This document shows positions 22,622-35,006 of a stretch of 64,000 nt of DNA, piece after piece. The position numbers and the translations under genes were made by a program. The first letter of the stretch is position 1. Every line of letters begins with the position of its first letter. Source of the stretch: Pagrus major (taxonomy: Eukaryota > Chordata > Actinopteri > Spariformes > Sparidae); assembly GCF_040436345.1 (NCBI RefSeq), contig NC_133232.1, positions 30,393,315 through 30,457,314 of the forward strand, in the 5' to 3' direction. The notes under the pieces are model-generated. The model made no database searches, was not told the DNA's origin, and saw nothing but the letters and a program-made list of their open reading frames with translations.

Positions 22622-25600
22622 ATGAGCGAGGTGGCCATGGAGGAGCACGAGAGGGACATCTCGGACCTGGACCCGCAGGACTGCTCCTCGGTGGTGGTGG
22701 AGAACGGGGTCATGATGGTGGTGAATCACAGCCGCGTCCACGCGCCCCTCAGCGTCGTGCTGGCCACCGTCCTCTACCTGGCGGAGTTCATCACCGCCGC
22801 CGTGCTCTGCAGCAGGTACCACAACACCGACGATAACATCTGGATGGGCTTCACCATCACCTTCATGCTGGTGCCCGCCGTGCTCATTCAGCTGGCGCTG
22901 ACGTTCATCCACAGAGACCTGGGTCGGGACCGGCCTCTGGTCCTCTTCCTGCACCTGCTGCTGATGGGCCCTGTTATCAGGTGGGTCAGGTGGGGGCGAC
23001 ACCGGAGGCATGGCCATGGGTGGGGCTGGCGTGATAAAGGACAATTCAGTACACATCGTGATAGTCTCCAAGTAGTTTTTCCATGTTAGTCCACCTTGTA
23101 GGGCTGAACAGTTAATCGAAATATTATGGAAATCACATTAAGGCCAAGTGTTATACCCACATGTGTCACAACATACCATTATAAATGAACAGGGCTCCTA
23201 CGGGTCCAGTTGACCAGTTTTCCATTTTCTCATTGAAAATGAGAGAAAAAGCAGAATGTCCCATTATTCAAACTCCCTTAAACTACACAATACAGTATGG
23301 TATTCGTAGTGTACTGTATAGTGTTACAAAAGTGTAGATTTTTCTTCAAAGGAAGCCAGTGAGTTGTTTGTTTCAAGTGACTTGTCTTATTTTTTTCTTT
23401 TGTATGTTTACTATTGCTCTTGATGAAAGCAAAACTTCCAGCCACCCTTACTGGTTACTGGTGTTCATGCTCTTCAGCTATTGACGTTCAGGCAACTATG
23501 GATAATACGCTGTAATTCACAAGAGAAAATTGGGGTTATAAATTGACTCATTTAGGGATATATTAGTGCATGGGCGTGCTCCCCGTCTGTCACACCAGCT
23601 AGATCGTCACTGGAAAAGTCCTGGAAAATGATCTCTAGAAAAGAGTGGGGACCCTGATGAAGCACTGGGGTTTAAAACAGGAAAACGCTTGTTTGGCACA
23701 CACCCCAGCAAATCACATCGTCAGCATTTTTGTATTTTTTCCAGTGAAAATTAAATGCAAAAATTACCATTAGTCAGTTGACAGACAATTAATCAGCAGC
23801 TGTTGTGATTAGAGTTTTGGTTTCAGTCGAAACAAAAGTGGAAAACATTCACTGGTGGTTCGAGCTTGTTCGATGTGAGGATTTGATGATTTTCTCTCAT
23901 ATAAATGATAATAATTTGAACATCTTTGGCTTTTTTGATTGTTGGTCCAACAGAGTTGAAGATTACGTCGGTATCAGACGATATTTACCTTGTCGACTCC
24001 TATTAGCAAATAAGATATCATTCACCGGTTGCAGTGGCAGATGTTTACCTGATGTTTACCTGATGTGTCGCATCACTTTTGAGTTTGCACATTCACCAGC
24101 TACTCATTCATGACATCCCTGTGATCAGTTTGTACTGTAAAACTCTTATCATTAAGTAGGTAGTTTTATAGCTTTGTGTGTAATGATTGACTGAATCACT
24201 TTCAAACAGCTATCAGCTAACAGTTGTTTTATTTTTTGGATAATCGAGATATCTTTGCTCACCCATCACAAAAGGGGGGTAAAAAACTACAAAAACAACA
24301 AAAAAAACAACAAAAACAACAGTATTGGCATTTCCTGTTGGCAGAATTGTTATTTTGTTATCAGTGTGTGTATCAGCGGTCCATCTAACTGGACATGCAG
24401 CTCTCTTTTACAGTGCAGTTCAGTTCAGTTGAGTTCACAATCTTCGTTGAGTGCATAAAAGCCGTCCAAGGCTCCCTGAGAGCAGCATGATGCAGCAGTC
24501 ATTAATCATTATGGATCCCAGAGTTATTTCCAAAATGTAGGTTACTGGTTAGAGCTGAAAACGCTTAATCCATTAGGTGATCAGAAAATAATCGGCAGCT
24601 GTTTTTGCAGTGGATTAATAGTTTTTAGTATTTTTAAAGCAAAAATAGTGATCCAGCCTCTCAGATGTGAGGATTTGAAGCTTTCCTTCATCATATTTCA
24701 TTGTAAACTCAACATTTTTGGAGCTTTGGACATTTGGTCGAACAAAACAAGACATTTGGAGACGTTAAGTCTGGCTTTGTGATGTTTTGATCAGCTTTTT
24801 TTTCTATATTTTTGATATTTAATAGACTAAATACTTGTTTTTGCAGCCCGGATGTTGATTGACAGTTGGCATCGCTTTGTTGCAGATCATCAACTAATAC
24901 ATTATGAGCCACAATAGGCTGTTAACTGAATCACACTCCAGATGGAAAGCCTGTCCAGTATGACGAACAGGAGGGACGGCATGAACATAACAACCTCCCA
25001 CATCATCCAAACAGTGAAATAAGGACGGACTTCAAATATAAGGAGCCCTGAGTGTCTTTTAATTTGAAATCTGTCTTCGTGGTGCGGTCACGTCCTCAGG
25101 TGAACCCCTCCCTGTAGTCGAGACTGTCAAAACCAGTCTGTCGAATGACTCTGCAGAGCTGGCTACTGCCCTAGTAACACATATTTATCGCTTGTGCCGC
25201 TCAGTTGTATGACCTCATCTCAGGATTATGGCCTCGGTGCTGCCGACCAGCCAGACCTCAGGAGGAGAGGGGAGGTCAGAGGGGGGTTTAAAGATGTCGC
25301 CGGAAATAACACAGCTTGATTTTTATTCTTGAAAGCCAAGGAAAACGTGACAGGCTGGCTGGGATTTATGAAAAGCAGCAAATAGGTGTTCTCGTTTTTA
25401 AATGGAGAGATGTTGTTCCCGTTGAGCGAAGGTGCTCTTATTTAAATAGTGTCGGTTGGTCTCGGCTGAGAGACCTGTTTGACGAAGCGTGACTCATGCA
25501 AGAAGATAAAGGCGGAGACTTATTTGTTGAGTTGTCTTGAATTCAAATCTAGCTTTACCTGATACTCCCTCTGTCTTCTCTCTCTGAACTTTGATTTGTC

Positions 25601-28600
25601 AACCGTGAGCCCTGAGGAGCTGCTATAAATGAAATGAAGGGCGTGTCTCTTTTCAAAGGGCAAGAATTTCCACCTTTTCTTCAGCTGCGTGCAGGTTTTA
25701 TGCCACAGGAAGAATGTTTCGCTGGAGAAAATGTTGCTAAAAGGCATATAAATAACTTGATTTGTGGTTCAGCTTTCAGTTCAGCCTGTCGGGACATATT
25801 TCAAAACAGTTTGCAGATATAAGAAGAAGTATGCAGATAAAATGAAGATCAGGCAGCTCTTTGTATTCCCTTTCAGAAGACAGGAAGTGATCTTATCTTC
25901 AGTGTTATATCAAAGTGTATGCATCAAAACAGGTCTTTTCAGAATAAAATGCAAGACTCCGGGACAATATAACACATTATGTGGAGACCAGTTCTTTCTT
26001 TCAAAGCAGATTTTCAGTTCCCACACTTAACTGGACCAAGGTCAGGCCCAGGTCTACAATTATCTATTCACACACTGGAGATAGTGACTGAAGGACACCA
26101 CCTGCAGCTCCAGAGTCTATTTCAATCTGAAGTGAGAGTGTTAGCGATTGTTTATACTTTAAGTCCGTCAACAGAAAGCCAACTAAAGCGTTCGTTTTGC
26201 ACGTGACTGATGCTATCTTAGAAATTCTGCGCATATCAGTCATTGTTTTGTTAAGATCCTCTTCGTGCCGCCAAATTGTGAAAGAATTCTTTGAGGTTAT
26301 TTAGAAATCGTGTCATCATCACATAGTTTGGCCACCAGACAGATTTATTGTCCAACTGTGAAATACTGCTTATTATGTGTGTTGGTCACAATTCTTTAAA
26401 AATAAATCTGAGGGATCGCCATCAAGATTGTTTCTTTATTTTATGTGTTTATGATTCCTTTGGCTGTAATTACATTTACAGATCAGAGTCTGTTTAGAGG
26501 TCTGGGACAAGTCTGTTGAATTTTTGATTCAGTATTCAGCTTGAAGACTCCAAGTTAGAAAACGAAATATATATGGAGGTGTGGCGGTAGAAAGAAGAGA
26601 GCTTGCCAGACCTCTGTAACGCAGCAGCTCCAGGCTATGTGAGCAGCTGCTAGCAGAACACACCTGACTCTCCAACCGAACTGTTGGTGTTTGATTTGCA
26701 TTGTGGGTAATGTAGGCACCTGGTTTTTTAAAAGGAAGAAGAATGTGTGGAGGAAAAATGGCGACATCTCTGGTTTTACTGCGTCGATTTTGATAAGAGT
26801 CCAACAGTGTCATAGAGTGCAATACTGAATAGGTGGAGTGTAGCAGCTGTTAGGGCACAGTGGAGCTTCAAGCTAAATGCTAAGCAGCATGCTAACATGC
26901 TTACAATGACAATGCTGACGTGCTGATGTTTAGTAGGTATATTTATGATGGTCACCATCTTAGTGAAGCAGTTTAGCATGCTATCATTAGCACTAATCAC
27001 AAAATCCATCTGAAGCTGAAAGTATTGGACAAACACATTTGACTTGTTGTCTGATTTGTTACTTGGCATTCGAGGAAAAGTCAAATTATCACCAAACTCA
27101 GTAGGATGCATCCTCTGGTAAGCATCAATACATGTACACATTTCTATTTTAAATAGTTCAGTCTGGACCAAGTGATTGCCAGACTGACCCTGCCATCCAC
27201 AGAGCCACGCTGCTACAGTAGCATGACTAGAATTTATCCAGGATTTTTGTCCCGCTGAACAAAGTAGGCTGCTAAAACCAAAAGCAGCTGTTATCTCTCA
27301 GCTACGCACACTAGTTTATGATCCCGTTCACGTCTTTGCCTCCACCTCAGAACGCTTTGGTCGTGCAAGTGATTTAAAACAGCCGTGACCGATGAAGCGG
27401 CTTTCAATATCACAGAGAGTTTGTGCAACCACGCCGGCTGCATCTCTAATGTGAAATTGTCATCCGTCACATCTCTGATGCATGCTTGTAAAGCCAGAAA
27501 ACAAATTACAGAACATTTCATTCTGGTATGTTCTGCGCTCTCTTCTTCTGTTTTATTTCCAGCTCTTCTTGCTCCACACTGAGCTGCTGTAAACAGGCTC
27601 TTCTCGGCTCAGATGGGAGGTTTCTTGTGCGTCTCTGTGATGGTGTAATTGCTGATCTTGTGGCTGCGCTGTCAAACATGTCAGTTATCGGAACTGGAAT
27701 TTCGGCTCACATTTTTACAGATAACTGCATATAAACCTCTTTTAATAAGTTGTTTTGGAGTCCACCAGGAGAAAATGTGACACAGTATCCAGTCAGTATA
27801 GGAGGCAGGGTCAGGTAATCTGGCACCTTGTCCTGACTTGTCTTGAGAAAATGATCCTGCTCCCAAAGTAGGGACAGAAACGAATAATTACTCTGTCAGC
27901 TCGGACCAGTCTCGGCATGCAGAGCCTCTTGTTTTGTTTTCGACACCCTCCACAGCCTGAAGAGCCTTGTGGGGTAATCCTGAGCGGCCAAATCTTGCTA
28001 AAGAGCTGCTGAAAGAATTTCCTGAATGTCCTGCCACCCTTTAGTCAGAGAACAACAGTATTTCAGATGTCACAGCGGCCTCTGGACTTCTTTTAAAAGG
28101 CAGTTCCTCTTCTTTCATGTGGTATTTGTTACACCATAATGCTTGTGAGGGAACAGATTGCATGTTTTGACTGCAAAACCAGAGCAGCAGCCTGTGTTTC
28201 CTCTTATAAATCCATACACAGGGCTACCCTGGAAGTCAGCATATTGATTCTCTCGGCTAATGCATTCATCAGTAATGCTGTTTTTTCCTTCCCCCTAAGT
28301 GAAATTCAGTCTGCCTCTCTGTCTCTCAGTCGCTTTACAGAATCCTAAGTGAACGCTGGCTCGAGTTCAGAACCCTCATACCCTCAGCTCATTGTGCTGC
28401 CAGATTTCCAGGGAAAATATGTCAGTAAATCAGGTTTTGGTGTCTCTGTTGTTACTTTATCACAGACACCGTGCACTAAAGCTGAATGACTCTCATCTGC
28501 CTGTGGCTATCAGTCTGGGAGAGGATATACTGTAAGCGTTATGTGTAGGGGCTGGTTGAGAGATAAGAGTGTGCAGATTTCCTCTTCCAGCCTCGAACAC

Positions 28601-31600
28601 TTGGGTGAAGCACAGTTCAGGGACTTGTGTGTAAGTAAAGTTTCCATTCTTGTAGCAGCTGAAGCAACAGCGTCTGAAAATGTCCGACTGCTGAGTCGGG
28701 AGTGTCAGCACAGCACATAGCTGAACCATGAAGAAGTAGATTCATGTGGGATTCTTCAGAGGTGAAGTACAAATACTTTGCTACTGTACTTAAGCAGATT
28801 CTTCACGTATCTGTACTTTATTTGAGTATTTATATTTCTGACAACTTTTTTACTTTAACTTTTAACATTAACATTTTGCATTAGATAATGAGATCCAAAA
28901 ACAAAAAACTTCACATCAGAATATAAAGTCTGGCTGATCCAGTCACAGTACTACAGAAGTACATAAATATCCTCATAATAAAATACCATCTAATTCATAG
29001 AAAAAAACACTAAGAGAAATTATATATTAGTGTGATAATTAAAAAATATTATTATTTTGCATCACCGCCTTCCCAACATCACAAGACTGATTTCAACCTA
29101 TCACACACAGCAGATGTAACAAGACGTAAACAGAGAGGGAGACTCGAATGTGGAGAACAGGGTCTCGTGTCTGCAGAAATCCTGCAGCCCTCTGCCTGGA
29201 GTTGCCTGCCTGGTGTTAAAATTATGTTTAACACCAGGAGCAGTGTTTCCACTGGTAACGTTTCGCCATCTTCAATCATCTTTGAATTATGTTAATATGA
29301 CGTGAGGTTCAGTTGTCCGGTAGAAATGTCCTTCAGAGGGAAACCTTTTACTTTAATACTCTGAGTACATTTCAGAACCTGTACTTTCTTACTTGTACTT
29401 GAGTATAGAAGTTGAATCAGTCTTTTTTTACAGAAGCATCTGTACTTCTACATAGGTAAAGAGTGTGTGTACTTTTGCCTCTTTGGGAGTCTTCAAGTCT
29501 GATGTCCAACGTTGGAGATTTTTGGAGCAAAAGATCACATTCCTGCACAGTGATGTGAGATCTGGTGCAGCAGTGGGAATCCTCGGAGGAGTGGGTTTGT
29601 CTGTTGAGAGCAGATGTGCAGCGCTGTGAGTTCACGCAGGTCAATTTACAAGTGTTAGTAAAGGATCGTAATATTTGTTTGCAGAGGGAACCTTGCCTTT
29701 CCAGTCCAGGCAGTTTCTTCGTTGCAGTTTGAACTTTTGTACCGCAATTAAATTAACAACTTTTGTGTCATGAGGGCCTCCAAAACCAGTCAGGAAGTGC
29801 TTGAATTATTTCTTTAAACAGTCAAATTTGACCTAAATCCTCAATATTTGTTGAATTCCTTTTTAAGTAGCAGTCTGCACTTCTTGCACAGAAACGTCTT
29901 GTAGTGAAAAACATGTTTCCCTCGTCGTGAATGGTGTCGATTTCCACCCTGTGAGCGAACACAAGGAGCATTTACCTTGCAAACATTAAGAGCACCACAC
30001 CCAGACTTTTTTCCCTTGTATACATTCAGGCCTCAGGCAGCTGTGTTTTCTGTCTTGTGGCTGCCCTCTGGTGGATTCTCAGTGCAGTGCTGGTGTTTGT
30101 CCAGCTGTGATTTACAAAGAAAGGCCTGTTTAGGGTGAGATTAATGTTGTGTCCATGACGAAAAAATATATTTGTCATTTTAATTCCTTGACTGAAAACA
30201 AGCTGCTGCACCTGATACTTTGCTTTATTCGACTCCTATTTTTGCCTTACGTATTCACACTATGATTAACTGTTGATATAAAACAACACAAGACATCATA
30301 ACATCAGATTGCGGTGTAACTCAAACGAAACACGCCACTGCCCTCTGTTGGTGTGAAATATTCCTCCACTCACCGCCTCTCTTTCATTACGTCCTCAGGT
30401 GTTTCGAGGCTCTGGTGGTTTACTTCAAGTCGGGTAAAAAGGAGGAGCCGTACGTCACCATCTCCAGGAAGATCAGTCTGAAGAAGGGACAGGGGATGCC
30501 CATGGAGTTGGAAATCGGCCAATCGGAGCGCACCCTGGCCACTCACAGGAACGCCTTCAAACGCACCGCGGTCATCCAGGCGTTTCTGGGCTCCACGCCG
30601 CAACTGACGCTCCAGCTGTACGCCACCATCCAGGAGAAATACTTCCTTCCTGTGAGAGGTGAGAACGATTATGTGGGTTTATTCAAAAATCACCACAGTG
30701 CTGCATCCTGATTTTTATTCTCGGCGAGGTTGAAATACCTTTTTAAAAAAGACCAAATCATGAAATTCTTTGAGGTTGGCAGGTCTGTACGACTATGACT
30801 CATCACTTTGAATTCTGCTGTACAAATGAAATGCCACTGCCAGCCTTAGTGCAGTTAGGTAAGGATGGTAGATTTTAAATAATGGATATAACCCAATAAG
30901 TCCTTTCTCGCTCCCTCTCTCATTTCTCTCCACAGTTATTAAGAGGCTGGTGTATAAGGGGATGTCTTTTAGAGCGTGACCAATGCCTCAATTCCAATAT
31001 TGATATATCGCCCGTTACACACATCTTCTGCAATGATCTCCTCAAATGTGGTTATCGTAATTGTGACAGATATATAACAGAGGCAGGATATTTTACACTT
31101 TAACAAAAAAAGCATAACGTCTAAAACGACATCAGCGCATCGACACGGCAAACTTACCCCGAGCATCTTCATCAGAGGGATGATTCTTAGCAAACTGAAA
31201 ACACTAGTAAATGTCAGTGGGTGCAGTGTCAAACAGTCAGGCCTTCATTAAAACAAGAACAAGAGTCTTCAGCCTACTAGCCTCTCTGAAAGGCTGTATT
31301 AACAGTATAAAGGCACGGCTGTGCTCAGAGCTCAGTCCAGTCACCAGAATAAACTTCGCCCAATGTATGTTTCTGAAAACCAAGAATATGTTGAGATTTC
31401 TTTTTGTTCAGTTTCATGTTGTGACACTGCTGTGCTTACAGTTTGACCTAAAAGCACCTGGTTACGTGTAAGAAAATATCATGTTTTAGGCTAAACTGAA
31501 TCCTGAATATTCTCACGAGTGACTTTAAAAAGTTGTCTAGCTCGGTAACGTATGGTCCTCCGGATGTGTGCCCGCCATTTATTAATGCAGGGGGCCTAAT

Positions 31601-32731
31601 GATTAATGATTACTGAATTTAAGATTGTTTTTTACTAAAAAACGATGTTGACTAAAATCAATCGGCGTCCTGCCTGTGATGCATAAAAATGTTTGTGTCT
31701 TGAAAAAAAGTGAATTAAAGTGATTCTAGTATGTTTCAGTGAAGAATTGTATGCATATTTTGATGATTATTGGAATAATAAAATATAAATGATATTATTT
31801 TGGTCAGAATAATCGTGAAACATGACATTTTCATATTGTCTGATGCCAACAGATGCCTTCTGTTTGTTCCACAGGCGCTCTGATGATCATCACCCTGATC
31901 TCCGTCATATACGGGGCCCTCGTGTGCAGCGTCCTGGCCATCCAGATCCGATACGACGACTACAAGGTGCGGTTGCGCCCCGCGGCCTACCTGTGCATGA
32001 TCGTGTGGAGAGGGTTGGAGATCGCCTCCCGGGTCATCGCTCTGGTCCTCTTCAGCACGGCGCTCACGCACTGGGTCATCCTCGTCGGGATGGTGAACCT
32101 GCTCTTCTTCTTCTTCCTCCCCTGGGCTGAGTTCTGGGCCCGGAAAGGCTCGCTGACTCAGGACGTGGAGAAGAACTTCTCTAAGGTGGGCACCACGGTG
32201 GTGCTGAGCATGTTCACGCTGCTCTACGCCTGCATCAACATCTTCTGCTGGTCGGCGGTGCAGCTGGACCTCACCCACCGAGAGCTCATCGAGAGGAAGC
32301 AGCGCTGGGACCGCCTGGCCATGTACTACTGCGGACGCTTCATCGAGAACTTCATCCTCATCACGCTCTGGTACTTCTTCAAATCAGACTTCTATGAGTA
32401 TGTGTGCGCGCCGCTGCTGGCTGTCCAGCTGCTGATCTGCTACAGCCTGGCCGTGCTCTTCATGCTGGTCTTCTACCAGTTCTGCCACCCCTGCAGACGC
32501 CTCTTCAAGTACAACGTGCATGACTGCCTGCACTGCGTCTGCTGCCATAAAGGAACGAGGGGAGCGAAACGGAAGCCGGCGCCCTCTTACTCCAACGCTG
32601 CCACCATGGTGCTGGTGCCCGAGGAGCCACTGGAGCTGCTGGACCCTCAAAACTCAGAACAACCCGACCTCACCAGTCAGCTGGGAGAGCGGGAGACGGC
32701 TATCGTCGAAGACATCATGGACGCAGCGTGA
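22622..32731 (+). CDS. XKRX: XK-related protein, X-linked type (XKRX)
   Basis: Three coding exons, 22622-22980, 30399-30658 and 31875-32731, in continuous phase give 491 residues. XK-family proteins are multi-pass membrane proteins; some members scramble phospholipids, but this has not been shown for XKRX to my knowledge. Landmarks shared with human XKRX: LTFIHRDLGRDRPL and LMGPVIR (end of exon 1), EEPYVTISRK, RTLATHRNAFKR and IQAFLGSTPQLTLQLY (exon 2), LAIQIRYDDYKVRL, EKNFSKVGT, NIFCWSAVQLDL and DCLHCVCCHKG (exon 3). About eight or more hydrophobic segments are present. The acidic C-terminal tail (about 435-491) is diverged. The start has a second Met four codons on (MEEHE) as an alternative. 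Intron 1 is 7.4 kb. Confidence 0.95.
22981..30398. other. XKRX intron 1, repeat-bearing, no internal gene seen
   Basis: Contains an A-rich (AAC) stretch near 24280-24320, dispersed repeats at 26690-26990 and 28760-28860, and a piece at about 29210-29270 that recurs at 50010-50060. Open frames inside, such as 26776-27171 on the minus strand, run over repeat sequence and show no domain. Confidence 0.55.
26690..26995. repeat. Two adjoining dispersed repeats (GCTAACATGC type and GTGGGTAATGTAGG type)
   Basis: 26695-26755 (GTGGGTAATGTAGGCACCTG, AAAAGGAAGAAGAATGTGTG) recurs at 40201-40252. 26860-26990 (GCTAAATGCTAAGCAGCATG, GATGTTTAGTAGGTAT, CACCATCTTAGTGAAG) is a common fish repeat, with further pieces at 38675-38790 and 42715-42780. 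Confidence 0.6.
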
Positions 32732-33471
32732 GGAGGGCCTTAAATGAACAAACTGAAGTTCTCTGATGTGGACATGTATCCCAGCTGGAGCTGCTGAACA
32801 AGACCTTGAGTCCTTTCAGACAAAAACCAGAATGTTTTTGTGTTTCTGAGTTAGAGAACAAACTTCTTTCCCCCCTAAGTGCACGAAGCTTCTCTTAAGT
32901 GCACGATCACGTACACTTCGGGCACCACAACACCCCAGTCTACCAAAGAATGTAGCATGTCGAGATATGCACAAAGGCCGCGTTGAGAGAGCAGCAGCGG
33001 GTCGTATTCAGGACTGAGCCAGGTGTGCTGGAAACGTGCCAAGTGTGTCCGAAGTGCCCGAAAAAGACTGAGCGGGAGAGAACGACCCCACCGGTTTTAC
33101 TTCCTCTCAGGGTGAACGCCCCCTTTGCACATGTTAGCGTCTGCACTAAAACAGAGTTTAAAAAAAAAATAAAAAAGAACAAGAATTCATCTTCCTCATT
33201 CTGTATAAACCTGCTGTGATGAATGCCTTCTGTTGTTCATTGTCCAGTCAGGTTGCCTTGATGGAGAAAAAAAACAGGTTTTAGTTTGGCAGAAGAAACG
33301 TGGGAGTGTGAGGAGCTCGTGTGTGTCTCTCAGAGTTATAACCTTAACAACACTGACACTGAATTAGCTTCTACTTCACTGAAGTGCTTTCACAGTTTGC
33401 TTGTTTCTTGTTGTTGTTGTTTTTTATGTTAGTTCGTTCAGTGCCTTGACTACTGTTTTACTTGAAAGTGA

Positions 33472-33477
33472 AATAAA
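33472..33477 (+). terminator. XKRX polyadenylation signal
   Basis: AATAAA about 740 bp after the XKRX stop, preceded by a T-rich and TGTTGTTG-rich 3' UTR. It gives a 3' UTR of roughly 32732-33495. Confidence 0.6.
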
Positions 33478-34364
33478 ATAATCTATCCACACATTCATTC
33501 TCACCTTTAATGATCTGAAAAGGTCATCAGAAGTTCCTGTTTGTCCTGTTTTCGGTGGCCTGTCCCCGGCTGGAGCCTACAGGTCAAACGGCTCAGTCGC
33601 GTCGTGCTTGTTTTTAGTATATTGAACCGCTTCATCTTCTTCTTCTACAAACTACCTGCTTGTACTAGTTTTAGAGAAAACCCTGATATGATTACAGAGC
33701 CTGACAATTTATCATTAACGAGTCTTTTCATTTTCTGCAAAGGCAAACTGTTTGCAGATAAAGTTTTCGTACCCTTTCTGTCCAGTGGTAACCCGGACCA
33801 ACTGCAGCTGTGTTGATTTTGAATGTTTGTGATAAACTGAAGGATGAAAATCTCTGTTCCCTGCCGGAGAGAGGAGCTTCTGTTGGTGCGGACTTCGGCC
33901 TTTTACATGTCACAAGAACCTACAGAATATAACACAAGGCAGGAAAGGAAAAAGACGAACATGCAAAAATGGGGAAACGGTGATGGTAATCTGCCAACCA
34001 AAGTGTTTTATCTAATAGTTAACAATCTTTTGAGTTTTTCCATTTTATGCAACTTTACAAAATATTGTACTTTTAATCCACTACATTTGTCTGACAACTT
34101 AAGTCACTGGTTACTTTTCAGATGAAGTCATTAAGTGTTCCTTTATGAGCTGAGAGATTTTTCCTACTTCTTAAGCTACATTAACTCTTTAAAAACCCTC
34201 TTGGATCAGTAAGAAAATGTCACAAAGCTGAAAACGGTTGTTTTTCTGACACCGTAAAAAGTTTTTTAGAAATACGTGGATCTCACAGGACAGGAACGCT
34301 ACAAACATGATGATCGTTTATGTTTATGAAGTAGTTTAAAGGAGACCTGTAATGCTTTTTTTGT

Positions 34365-34505
34365 TTGTTTTCCCCCTTTCCTTCAGTGTTTATAGGTTCT
34401 TGTGCATGTAAAAGATAGAAGCTCCTCTCTCCCACAGAAAACACTGCTCCTGAAACGCCTCTTCAGCAGTCCTGCCTTTAACTCTGTGACTTTGTGACAT
34501 CACAT
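34365..34505 (+). repeat. Dispersed repeat shared with NOX1 intron 9
   Basis: GAAGCTCCTCTCTCCCACAG, AAAACACTGCTCCTGAAACG and CTCTGTGACTTTGTGACATC recur with few changes at 40876-40960. Non-coding. Confidence 0.7.
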
Positions 34506-34893
34506 CATTTATTAAGTACAGTTATCATGGGCAAAGACACATGAAACCTGAATTATCCCCCTTTTTTCACGTCACAGACGGTAACATTTAATATTTTTAT
34601 GATGCCCAACTGGAAATCGGGTCACCCTACTGCTCACTCATTCCGGCCACAAGCACAATGAAACTTTATTTCTCCCATAAATCTGGTTGCATCACAGTCC
34701 AGCAAAGGTTTCTGATCGGTGTCATAAGTCACTTCCTCGTTCCTGCAGGCCGCACTTGTTCCTCTGGCAGGAAGGAATGTGGTCGGTCAGCTCCTGGAAG
34801 AAAACCTCACCTCCAAACTTCCATCACAACGCAATATCAACCCGTGTGAGCTTTTGTTTCCGTGTGTCGCATCACCTGTACACCTGTAAACCT

Positions 34894-34915
34894 GGAGGAG
34901 GAGGAGGAGGAGGAG
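34894..34915 (+). repeat. (GGA)n microsatellite
   Basis: Seven GGA units, ending about 20 bp upstream of the NOX1 TATA-like box. Confidence 0.95.
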
Positions 34916-34934
34916 TCCGCACGGGAAAGGAGTG

Positions 34935-34942
34935 TATATAAG
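34935..34942 (+). promoter_or_regulatory. NOX1 TATA box
   Basis: TATATAAG lies 65 bp upstream of the NOX1 ATG, which would put the start of transcription near 34965 with a 5' UTR of about 40 bases. The other genes in the window show no comparable box. This fits a regulated, tissue-restricted promoter; that reading is inference. Confidence 0.6.
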
Positions 34943-35006
34943 ATTGAAAGAGCTGTCAGGCTGAAGATGCGGGGAAGCTGCTGCGCGTCGTGAGGAATCG
35001 CTCAAC

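Larger units (their letters stand above)
33500..34930. other. XKRX-NOX1 intergenic region
   Basis: No gene supported. Holds a dispersed-repeat piece at 34060-34130 and another at 34365-34500 that recurs at 40830-40990. A (GGA)n tract at 34894-34915 lies just upstream of the NOX1 TATA box. Confidence 0.5.

Noticed and set aside
22562-23071. Minus-strand 169-codon frame
   Set aside because: Antisense shadow of XKRX exon 1; His/Asp-rich text is the usual artefact of reading a GC-rich membrane-protein exon backwards.
26776-27171. Minus-strand 131-codon frame in XKRX intron 1
   Set aside because: Half of it is the common GCTAACATGC-type repeat; no splice-linked continuation or domain.
31736-32278. 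Minus-strand 180-codon frame
   Set aside because: Antisense shadow of XKRX exon 3, same artefact.
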